NCBI GenBank assembly: GCA_945632055.1
Contig: CALZCU010000040.1
Location: 1 to 7,459 of the forward strand
DNA length: 7,459 bases
Origin: an uncultured Ruminococcus sp.
GTDB taxonomy: Bacteria > Bacillota > Clostridia > Oscillospirales > Acutalibacteraceae
Direction of reading: 5' to 3'
Shown here: in pieces, positions 1 through 4,719 of the stretch
How the letters are laid out: every line of letters begins with the position of its first letter
Numbering within the stretch: position 1 is the stretch's first letter
Program-made: the position numbers and the translations under genes
The notes under the pieces: generated by a model
Database searches by the model: none
Seen by the model: the letters and a program-made list of their open reading frames with translations, nothing else
What the model was told of the DNA's origin: nothing

Positions 1-72
1 GGAGCCTTGGATATAATAGCAAAGTATTGTTATATATTAAATATTTGCTGACTGAGTTTTTGTATAGTATTA

Positions 73-96
73 ACTGCCGACACGAATGTCGGCAGT
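73..96 (-). terminator. Stem-loop after the AraC gene (possible terminator)
   Basis: A perfect 10-bp inverted repeat (ACTGCCGACA / TGTCGGCAGT) with a 4-nt loop begins 6 nt past the AraC stop codon. In the mRNA sense of that gene the loop reads UUCG, a tetraloop type known to be stable, although the closing pair here is A-U rather than C-G. The 3' flank in this sense (TAATACTATAC) lacks a run of U, so it is not a textbook intrinsic terminator. It may act as a weak terminator or as a 3'-end stabilising hairpin. The structure is certain from the sequence; the function is inferred. Confidence 0.5.
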
Positions 97-102
97 GACT
101 TA

Positions 103-960
103 TCATAACGATAACCGTTCTGTTTTTCTGTATTTTGACGGGGTTGTGTTGTGGTACATTTTAAACGCTCTGTTGAAGTTTGAAATGTTGTTAAAGCCTG
201 ACAGTCCCGCAATTTCAATAATAGGCGTGTCGGTTGTTGTCAGAAGCATTGCGGCACGGGTAAGGCGAAGCTCGTTGACATAATTCACAAAGGTCGTGTT
301 CATAAGCTCCTTGAAGAGGTGCGAAATATAGTAACGGCTCAGTCCTGTTGTCTGCGCAATTGAATCAAGCGAAATGTTCTCGCAGAAATTCTCGTTGATA
401 TACTCGGTAATTTTGCGCAGTGCACGGTACTTTTTGCCCTGAGTTTCAATATCGAAAATCTGAACAAGACCGTTTGAGAAAAGATAGTAGAACATCTCGT
501 ACATTTTGCCGTGAACAAGAAGCTGGAAATAGCCTGTTTTCTCGTTTTCAGCCTTTGAAATGCGCTTGAATGCGTCGAGCATTTCAAGGTAGAAGGAATT
601 TTCGGCAGTTACCTTTGCAAAATGTGTGCAGTTGCCCGAATTAAGTCCTCTGATTATGCTCTGCGGAATGTACTCCTGTGTGACCGAGGTCGGGTTTGAA
701 AGATTGAGCAGAATGACATCGACAGCCGCACTGAAAACATTTGTGATTCTGTACTTCTGGTTCGGCGCAATAAAATAAATGTCGCCCTGGCGAAGATTAT
801 AAGCGTTTGTTGTAGTTTCAACAGTGAGAGTGCCGACTCTTACAAGACCGAACAAAACCTCGCTGTGAACATTCCACCTTTCGTCAAGCAACATTTCACC
901 GCATACCACTCTGAAGGTAGAGCTGGATGTGGAAGCTGAACGCAGGAAATCAAGACTCAT
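103..960 (-). CDS. AraC-family transcriptional regulator
   Basis: This 285-aa protein has the usual two-part AraC/XylS layout. Residues ~15-90 resemble the cupin-like sensing domain (GDIYFIAPNQKYRI, where a turn around G59-D60 leads into a conserved-looking strand). Residues ~182-282 form the DNA-binding domain with two helix-turn-helices: one around ISLDSIAQTTGLSRYYISHLFKE split across 197-218, the second around 246-268, followed by the typical TPSKYRK ending at 273-279. Length is normal for the family. Such proteins bind a small ligand, often a sugar or related metabolite, and activate or repress nearby genes; the ligand cannot be read here. The ATG is preceded by GAGGTG at about 7 nt. Its own promoter lies at 1062-1090, and the inverted repeat at 1009-1047 is a candidate autoregulatory site. 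It lies downstream of the permease/WYL pair on the same strand but is probably transcribed separately. The family call is firm; the regulon is unknown. Confidence 0.93.
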   Translation of the reverse strand: MSLDFLRSASTSSSTFRVVCGEMLLDERWNVHSEVLFGLVRVGTLTVETTTNAYNLRQGDIYFIAPNQKYRITNVFSAAVDVILLNLSNPTSVTQEYIPQSIIRGLNSGNCTHFAKVTAENSFYLEMLDAFKRISKAENEKTGYFQLLVHGKMYEMFYYLFSNGLVQIFDIETQGKKYRALRKITEYINENFCENISLDSIAQTTGLSRYYISHLFKELMNTTFVNYVNELRLTRAAMLLTTTDTPIIEIAGLSGFNNISNFNRAFKMYHNTTPSKYRKTERLSL

Positions 961-1008
961 AATAACACCTCATTGACAATATTTATTACCTTATACAGCA
1001 TATATATT

Positions 1009-1047
1009 AGGGCAATACTGCACAACTATAATGTACGGTATTGTCCT
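1009..1047 (-). promoter_or_regulatory. Inverted repeat / leader hairpin upstream of the AraC gene
   Basis: Two 10-nt arms, 1009-1018 (AGGGCAATAC) and 1038-1047 (GTATTGTCCT), are inverted repeats with one mismatch. In the AraC transcript the arms can pair and the inside extends the stem: GUACA (from 1032-1036) pairs with UGUGC (from 1020-1024) around a 7-nt loop. The element lies about +8 to +46 from the predicted start site of the promoter at 1062-1090. It could be a DNA operator bound by the AraC or WYL regulator, or an RNA hairpin in the leader. The same GGACAAT half-site recurs at 1181-1206, which favours a protein-binding site. The function is inferred. Confidence 0.5.
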
Positions 1048-1061
1048 AAAGCAATGATATA

Positions 1062-1090
1062 ATGATAATTAATATTTGATTTCTTGTCAA
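1062..1090 (-). promoter_or_regulatory. Predicted sigma-A promoter of the AraC gene
   Basis: Read on the minus strand, TTGACA (1085-1090) is separated by exactly 17 bp from TATCAT (1062-1067). This is a perfect -35 and a 5-of-6 -10. The expected start site is near 1055, giving a leader of about 95 nt before the ATG at 960. The flanking DNA upstream (1091-1140) is very rich in A/T runs, which could act as an UP-like element. This gives the AraC gene independent expression from the permease/WYL pair. Confidence 0.7.
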
Positions 1091-1180
1091 GGAGTTATAG
1101 TAAAGTTAAAAAATTTTTAATATAAAAGTTGAAAAAAATAAAATTTTGTTATTATGCGTCGAGTAATGATGGGCTTTTTT

Positions 1181-1206
1181 GGACAATGAATAGTATAATA
1201 TTGTCC
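1181..1206. promoter_or_regulatory. Second GGACAAT inverted repeat (candidate operator)
   Basis: GGACAAT (1181-1187) and ATTGTCC (1200-1206) form a perfect 7-bp inverted repeat with a 12-bp spacer, 12 bp beyond the WYL stop codon and about 130 bp upstream of the AraC promoter. The half-site matches that of the repeat at 1009-1047. On the minus strand it is followed by A residues rather than U, so it does not look like an intrinsic terminator for the WYL gene. A binding site for a dimeric regulator is the better guess. Confidence 0.4.
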
Positions 1207-1217
1207 TGACATCACTC

Positions 1218-2237
1218 TCAGTCTGACTGATTTTCACAATAGAGCGAAGCAGTTTCCCTGATTTTTGCGCTGAATTCATCAACGGCTTTCTGCGGAGAAA
1301 GAATTTTCACACCGCCGCCCAAGCCGAACACCCACGCATAGAACTGTGGACTGAGCATAACCTTTACTGTAACGGTGAAGCTGTTTTCGCTCTCCTGAAC
1401 AATGAAAATATCAGAGCCGAACCTGTCCACGATAACGCCGATAAGGCTGTTGTCAACCGACAGCGTAACGCTTGCTTCCTCACCGCCGAACATTGAGAAA
1501 ACGCTCTTGGAGTAGCCTGCAATGTCGAATTTTTCAAATCTATCCTTTCCGTCCCTTTCAAGGCCGGTGATTTCAATCGACTCCATCTTGTCAACCCGGT
1601 AGTGCTTTATTGTCTGAGCCTCGCTGTCGTAGGCAATCATATAGTAGTTTTCATCGTCCCAGCTCAGCGCCCAGGGCGAAACCTTGTAGACAGCTCCGTT
1701 TCTTCTTTCGGTTTTGACAATCTTTTCTGCTGAGCCGAAGCTTACCTCCAACTTGAAATACTTGAAGGTGATTTGCTTTTCCAGCGCAATTGCATTGTGG
1801 ATTGTGTCGACATTGTAGTAGATTTTTTCGTTGACCGTCTTTACACGATTTGCCACGAAAACCTGCCGTCTGAGAAATCTGCCGTCGTTTTCGCTGACGA
1901 GCTTTTCAAGCTTTCCAATCAGCGACAGGCTTTTCTTCTGCGTGATGAACTTTGAGCTTTGAATTGCGTCAACGAGCAGTTTCAGCTCGGGAAGCTGAAA
2001 GTCACGGCTTCCGACATAGTATTTTACGGTTGAGGTGCGTGTGCGGCAGATGTCAAGCCCGAACAGCTCAAGGATTTTGAGGTCGTCATAAAGGCTTTTC
2101 CGCTCGGTTTTTATGCCGTACACAGCAAGGCAGGCTTTTAATTCGTTGATTGTAAGACCGTGCCGCTCGTCGGTTTTTTCGAGCAGAATTTTCTGAAGAT
2201 AAAGAAGCTTCTGCTTCTGCATTGAGCTTTTTGCCAT
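1218..2237 (-). CDS. WYL-domain transcriptional regulator
   Basis: A 339-aa protein with the usual architecture of DeoR-like/WYL regulators. Residues ~8-75 form a winged helix-turn-helix (LTINELKACLAVYGI leading to ERKSLYDDLKIL). A WYL domain spans ~145-222 with the diagnostic run VSPWALSWDDENYYMIAYD at 186-204 followed by KHYRVDKM at 211-218. A C-terminal WCX-like extension covers ~255-330 (SVTLSVDNS then VMLSPQFYAWVFGLGGGVKI). WYL domains are thought to sense ligands, nucleotides or nucleic acid; some sit near phage-defence genes, but no defence gene is seen here. The ATG at 2237 has AGGTGGGA about 6 nt upstream, which overlaps the TAG of the permease 10 bp away, so the two genes are almost certainly co-transcribed and may be translationally coupled. 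The simplest role is local control of the permease operon, which is inferred. Confidence 0.92.
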   Translation of the reverse strand: MAKSSMQKQKLLYLQKILLEKTDERHGLTINELKACLAVYGIKTERKSLYDDLKILELFGLDICRTRTSTVKYYVGSRDFQLPELKLLVDAIQSSKFITQKKSLSLIGKLEKLVSENDGRFLRRQVFVANRVKTVNEKIYYNVDTIHNAIALEKQITFKYFKLEVSFGSAEKIVKTERRNGAVYKVSPWALSWDDENYYMIAYDSEAQTIKHYRVDKMESIEITGLERDGKDRFEKFDIAGYSKSVFSMFGGEEASVTLSVDNSLIGVIVDRFGSDIFIVQESENSFTVTVKVMLSPQFYAWVFGLGGGVKILSPQKAVDEFSAKIRETASLYCENQSD

Positions 2238-2247
2238 AATTTCCCAC

Positions 2248-3186
2248 CTATACTAAAATCTGAGTTACCGTCTGCGCAAGAGCCACAACAAGGGGCATTG
2301 TTGCGATTGACACAAGCGTTGTTGAAGCAACAAGGCTCACCGACAGCTCGACATCACGGTTGTATTTTGCCGCAAACATCGTAGTTGTAGCCGCAGTCGG
2401 TGCGGAGCTTGCAATGATGAACGCAACTATAATTGCCGAATCGAGCCTGAACAGAGCCATTGCAAAGGTAGCAATAATCGGGATAATGAGCAGTCTTACA
2501 GCCATTGCAAGGTATGCACCCCTGTCGGAAAATGCTTTTTTGAAGTTTGCCTGAGAAAGGTAAAAGCCAATTACAAGCATAGGTATCGGAGTGTTGAGGT
2601 CGGAAAGATATTCAACAGGCTTGCTTATAATAAACGGCAAATTTATGTTGCAGACAAAAAGAATTATTGCGGCGACTACGCCGACAATGCCGGGGTTAAA
2701 GGCGAGCCTTGTGATTGAGAGCTGTTTTTTGTCGCCGCTCATAACGACAAGGCCGTAGGTCCATACAAAGATGTTGAAAACGGCAACGAAAATTGAGCCG
2801 TAAAACCAGCCGTCGTCGCCTAAAATCGCCTTTTGCAGAGGGAGCGACATAAAGCCGCAGTTTGAAAAAATAACAGCAAACTGCAAAACCTTTTTCCTGC
2901 TCTCGTCTTTGTCACGAAGCAAAAGCCTTGCAAGCAGAATCGAGCCTGCAATAATCAGCACGGCGCAGAGCGAGGCTGTTAAGATTTTTCCGAGAAGCTC
3001 AAAGCTGAACTCCCTCTGAAACGCATTTATCATAACGCAGGGCGTTACAACATATAAAACAATATCGGTGAGGTGCTTTGAAGCCGAGTCGGTGAGTATT
3101 CCCTTTTTTCCGCAGATAAAGCCGACTGCAATCAATACGAACAGCACAAGCACCTGCTGAGCAATCATAATGAAATTTTCAATCAA
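2248..3186 (-). CDS. AEC-family (auxin efflux carrier-like) permease
   Basis: A 312-aa, very hydrophobic integral membrane protein with about ten predicted transmembrane segments. It fits the AEC family, whose bacterial members include malate/malonate and other organic-acid carriers. Family-like features are the N-terminal helix VLVLFVLIAVGFICGKKGIL (12-31), FSNCGFMSLPL (107-117) in the first half, the NPGI turn (164-167), PIPMLVIG (200-207), and the late APTAA..FA.KYNRD..LS...ST pattern (262-290). Length is normal. The start is a TTG at 3186 with GGAAG 8 nt upstream; it gives the MIENF-type N-terminus expected in the family, whereas the next ATG (3168) lacks a ribosome binding site and would clip the first helix. 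It heads an operon with the WYL regulator. Substrate and direction of transport cannot be deduced. Confidence 0.92.
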   Translation of the reverse strand: MIENFIMIAQQVLVLFVLIAVGFICGKKGILTDSASKHLTDIVLYVVTPCVMINAFQREFSFELLGKILTASLCAVLIIAGSILLARLLLRDKDESRKKVLQFAVIFSNCGFMSLPLQKAILGDDGWFYGSIFVAVFNIFVWTYGLVVMSGDKKQLSITRLAFNPGIVGVVAAIILFVCNINLPFIISKPVEYLSDLNTPIPMLVIGFYLSQANFKKAFSDRGAYLAMAVRLLIIPIIATFAMALFRLDSAIIVAFIIASSAPTAATTTMFAAKYNRDVELSVSLVASTTLVSIATMPLVVALAQTVTQILV

Positions 3187-3228
3187 TTAAAAGACTTCCA
3201 ATCCTAAAATAAATAGTATTACTCGATA

Positions 3229-3257
3229 ATTCTATCACATTGAGAGTTGGTTTTCAA
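3229..3257 (-). promoter_or_regulatory. Predicted promoter of the permease-WYL operon
   Basis: On the minus strand TTGAAA (3252-3257) and TAGAAT (3229-3234) are separated by 17 bp, each matching 5 of 6 consensus positions. The start site would be near 3222, leaving a short leader of about 35 nt before the TTG start. No terminator or riboswitch-like structure fits in that leader, so control is more likely by a protein at or upstream of the promoter. Confidence 0.65.
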
Positions 3258-3326
3258 ATTGAAATTTAAAGTAATATTATTTATATGACAACAAATAAGG
3301 CAACAAAAAACGACATTATACACAAA

Positions 3327-3350
3327 TTCGCACTAAAATTGTAGTGCAAA
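3327..3350. promoter_or_regulatory. Inverted repeat between divergent promoters
   Basis: TTCGCACTA (3327-3335) and TAGTGCAAA (3342-3350) are inverted repeats matching at 8 of 9 positions with a 6-nt spacer. The element sits about 70 bp upstream of the permease -35 and 64 bp upstream of the -35 for the small Lys-rich protein gene. It has the size and symmetry of an operator for a dimeric regulator, such as the WYL protein. Nothing else is seen in the remainder of this 311-bp gene-free stretch (3187-3497) apart from the two outward-facing promoters. Confidence 0.4.
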
Positions 3351-3414
3351 ATAACCAACGAAAGTGAGATAATTCTGCAAATATGTACTAACCGCCGAAA
3401 ATAAATGCTATTTG

Positions 3415-3443
3415 TTGACAATTGTAAAAGCTAACGCTATAAT
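3415..3443 (+). promoter_or_regulatory. Perfect consensus sigma-A promoter
   Basis: TTGACA (3415-3420) and TATAAT (3438-3443) are both exact consensus hexamers with an optimal 17-bp spacer. The expected start site is near 3450, about 48 nt before the ATG of the small Ala/Lys-rich protein. A fully consensus promoter with a strong ribosome binding site and a clean terminator downstream points to high constitutive expression of a single-gene transcript. Confidence 0.85.
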
Positions 3444-3497
3444 TAGATTAACGCAAAAAAATACGCAAACCGTAAATTTTGAAAGAGGGAATTTTTT

Positions 3498-3884
3498 ATG
3501 GCAACAACAAAGAAGACCACAGCAAAAACAGCGGCAGAAAATGAAACAGCAGTTAAGGATACTGCTAAGAAAACAACAGCAAAAACTGCTGAGGTTAAGG
3601 CAGAAGCAGCTCCTGCAAAGAAAGCTCCTGCAAAGAAGGCTCCTGCTAAGAAGGCTGCTCCCAAGAAGGTAGCTCCCAAGAAGCCCGAGGCTGTTGAAAC
3701 AAAGGTTGAGTTTTTTGTTGAGTTCGGCGGCGTTCAGGTTTCAGTTGACGAGGTAATCAAGAATGTAAAGGCTACAAACGGCAAGGACGCAAAGGAAATC
3801 AGCGTTTACCTCAAGCCCGAAGAAAGCAAGGCATATTTTGTTGCTGACGGCGAAGAAAAGGAAATGGATGTATTCTTCTGCTGA
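3498..3884 (+). CDS. DUF6465-like protein with histone-H1-like Ala/Lys tail
   Basis: A 128-aa protein in two parts. Residues 1-66 are low-complexity, made of Ala, Lys, Thr and Pro. They include five 5-residue units at 38-62 (APAKK three times, AAPKK, VAPKK), which resemble eukaryotic H1 tails and bacterial H1-like proteins. Residues ~67-128 form a small ordered domain that is more acidic (KVEFFVEFGGVQVSVDEVI, then ISVYLKPEESKAYFVADGEE), resembling the family I recall as DUF6465, common in Clostridia. The start is well supported: ATG with AAAGAGGGA 7 nt upstream. No signal peptide or membrane segment is present, so it should be cytoplasmic. The basic tail suggests nucleic-acid binding, perhaps a nucleoid or RNA-associated role, but the function is not established. 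It is transcribed alone between a perfect promoter and a terminator. Confidence 0.85.
   Translation: MATTKKTTAKTAAENETAVKDTAKKTTAKTAEVKAEAAPAKKAPAKKAPAKKAAPKKVAPKKPEAVETKVEFFVEFGGVQVSVDEVIKNVKATNGKDAKEISVYLKPEESKAYFVADGEEKEMDVFFC
3609..3683 (+). repeat. 15-bp in-frame tandem repeat coding for (A/V)xxKK units
   Basis: Five consecutive 15-bp units inside the gene encode APAKK, APAKK, APAKK, AAPKK and VAPKK. The first two units (3609-3623, 3624-3638) differ at a single base (the last Lys codon AAA or AAG), and the third uses GCT for the second Ala. This near identity suggests recent unit duplication, so tail length may vary between strains. Confidence 0.8.
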
Positions 3885-3912
3885 TAAAGCAAAATTTAAG
3901 ATGTTTAGTAAG

Positions 3913-3946
3913 GTCGGCAAGCTCAGCTTGCCGGCTGTTTTGTTTT
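3913..3946 (+). terminator. Intrinsic terminator of the small Ala/Lys-rich protein gene
   Basis: A 10-bp stem (GTCGGCAAGC with GCTTGCCGGC, one G-U pair) closes a 3-nt loop and is followed at once by TGTTTTGTTTT. It begins 28 nt after the stop codon. This is a textbook Rho-independent terminator and separates the small gene from the cell-wall operon that starts 770 bp further on. Confidence 0.9.
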
Positions 3947-3963
3947 GGTGATTATTTTAGTGT

Positions 3964-4008
3964 GGAGTGTTTTTTAGTTTGGAGTTTGGAGTGTGGAGTG
4001 TGGAGTTG
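3964..4008 (+). repeat. GGAGTGT heptamer tract
   Basis: Heptamers GGAGTTT, GGAGTGT, GGAGTGT and GGAGTTG run head to tail at 3981-4008, with a further GGAGTGT at 3964-3970. The tract is strongly strand-biased (G on plus) and non-coding. It opens the repeat-rich stretch directly after the terminator. Function unknown; the regularly spaced GG pairs could form a weak two-layer G-quadruplex. Confidence 0.75.
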
Positions 4009-4010
4009 TG

Positions 4011-4055
4011 GTCGGGCAGACAGGTCGTCTGTAAAAACAGCAACGGTTGCCCGAC
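4011..4055. repeat. Palindromic element bounded by GTCGGGC / GCCCGAC
   Basis: GTCGGGC (4011-4017) and GCCCGAC (4049-4055) are inverted ends. Inside them lie two smaller hairpins: CAGAC (4017-4021) with GTCTG (4027-4031), and GCAAC (4040-4044) with GTTGC (4046-4050). The right end, GTTGCCCGAC, recurs at 4337-4346, and its reverse complement at 4516-4525. This looks like a small structured non-coding repeat, perhaps the remnant of a miniature mobile element. Confidence 0.6.
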
Positions 4056-4078
4056 TGTATTTATATTTTTATAACCAT

Positions 4079-4444
4079 TCGTAGGGACACGGCGTGGCAG
4101 CGTGACGCTGCACCCAATTCGAGCAGATAAAACGGATATTTGCTGTATGTCGATATCCCGACCGATTGAACAATCTCGTAGGGACACGGCGTGCCGTGTC
4201 CGGCAGTGAATATCAAACGCAAATGATTTATCATAATTATTGTAATAATCAACCTCGTAGGGGCGGATATTATCCGCCCGACCGAGTACCTCGGTTCGTA
4301 ATTCGAGCAGACAGTTATTGTGTGAATTTAATTGCAGTTGCCCGACCGGTGTGTTTGCCGTAATCTTGCGGAACAGTCAAGACTGTTCCCTACGATTAAA
4401 TGTTCATCTGTAGGAAATCGGGCGGATAATATCCGCCCCTACGG
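4079..4444. repeat. Cluster of five TCGTAGGG-headed palindromes
   Basis: Five units carry the same head (TCGTAGGG in four, CCGTAGGG in one) joined to palindromes of different sequence. Plus orientation: head 4079 with arms GCAGCGT/ACGCTGC (4097-4111); head 4176 with GGACACGGC/GCCGTGTCC (4182-4201); head 4255 with GGGCGGATA/TATCCGCCC (4261-4279). Minus orientation: GGAACAGTC/GACTGTTCC (4370-4389) with head CCCTACGA (4388-4395), and GGGCGGATA/TATCCGCCC (4420-4438) with head CCCTACGG (4437-4444). Minor palindromes GATTG/CAATC (4164-4175) and CCGAG/CTCGG (4282-4294) lie between. No protein-coding gene is credible here; small open frames run through the repeats. Together with the flanking repeats this accounts for most of the long gene-free stretch 3885-4719. 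Confidence 0.8.
4257..4442. repeat. Identical 25-bp inverted pair bounding 186 bp
   Basis: The 25 bases at 4257-4281 and 4418-4442 are exact reverse complements (GTAGGG head plus the GGGCGGATA palindrome plus GA). They bound a 186-bp segment that contains a third, different palindrome (4370-4389) and a GTTGCCCGACCG copy (4337-4348). The arrangement resembles a small composite or MITE-like unit, though no target-site duplication was evident by eye. Confidence 0.7.
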
Positions 4445-4513
4445 AGTTGTGCATTAAGATTACTTGCATTATTATTTGTGTGCATATGTGCGTGATTTCC
4501 GGAATAAATCTTT

Positions 4514-4525
4514 CGGTCGGGCAAC
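4514..4525 (-). repeat. Inverted copy of GTTGCCCGACCG
   Basis: CGGTCGGGCAAC here is the exact reverse complement of the 12-mer at 4337-4348, and its last ten bases match the right end of the element at 4011-4055. It marks the right edge of the palindrome mosaic, just before the 26-bp tandem repeat. Confidence 0.65.
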
Positions 4526-4540
4526 CGAGTTAAAATTAAA

Positions 4541-4592
4541 CACCGACCTGTCTGCTCGAACTAAAACACCGACCTGTCTGCTCGAACTAAAA
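4541..4592 (+). repeat. Perfect 26-bp tandem duplication
   Basis: The 26-bp unit beginning CACCGACCTGTCTGCTCGAA occurs twice without mismatch, at 4541-4566 and 4567-4592. Its internal TCTGCTCGAA also appears inverted as TTCGAGCAGA at 4118-4127 and 4302-4311, always next to the palindromes, so it is a shared module of the mosaic. The second copy ends only 3 bp before the -35 of the next promoter, so changes in copy number could alter promoter context. Confidence 0.85.
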
Positions 4593-4595
4593 ATA

Positions 4596-4624
4596 TTGAC
4601 ATTTGGGCGGAATTAGATTATTAT
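4596..4624 (+). promoter_or_regulatory. Predicted promoter of the FHA-SEDS/PBP operon
   Basis: TTGACA (4596-4601) and TATTAT (4619-4624) are separated by 17 bp, a perfect -35 and a 5-of-6 -10. The start site would be near 4631, giving a leader of about 90 nt before the TTG start at 4720. It lies just outside the repeat mosaic. No strong hairpin was seen in the leader. Confidence 0.7.
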
Positions 4625-4719
4625 TTATAGTGTATAACTGTAATTATGCGTTTTGACTGCGAATATGCGTTTAACACCTTTCGGTTATTATAAAAATGAT
4701 TTAGAGAGGAGCTGAGGAC

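Noticed and set aside
1025..1054. Alternative minus-strand AraC promoter TTGCTT-18-TATAGT
   Set aside because: Weaker hexamers and spacing than TTGACA-17-TATCAT at 1062-1090; could be secondary at most.
1024..1063. Plus-strand TATAAT hexamers at 1027, 1058 and 1194 suggesting rightward promoters
   Set aside because: None has a -35 hexamer at proper spacing and no plus-strand gene follows; they arise from A/T-rich DNA.
1181..1206. Rho-independent terminator for the WYL gene
   Set aside because: In the transcript sense the weak A/U-rich hairpin is followed by A residues, not U.
1218..3186. Phage-defence locus based on the WYL protein
   Set aside because: Neighbours are a permease and an AraC regulator; no nuclease, ATPase or other defence effector lies in the window.
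3412..3672. Plus-strand open frame of 86 codons rich in Gln/Arg overlapping the small Lys-rich gene
   Set aside because: It is a frame-shifted reading of the APAKK repeat, starts inside the promoter and lacks a ribosome binding site.
3443..3679. Minus-strand Ala/Phe-rich open frame that looks like a small membrane protein
   Set aside because: It is the antisense of the AAG/GCT repeat codons; hydrophobicity comes from complementing Lys/Ala codons.
3957..4363. Small open frames across the repeat mosaic on both strands
   Set aside because: They run through palindromes and repeats, have no ribosome binding site and encode no recognisable sequence.
3964..4592. CRISPR array as an explanation for the repeats
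   Set aside because: Repeats differ in sequence and orientation, spacing is irregular, and no unique spacers of uniform length or cas genes are present.
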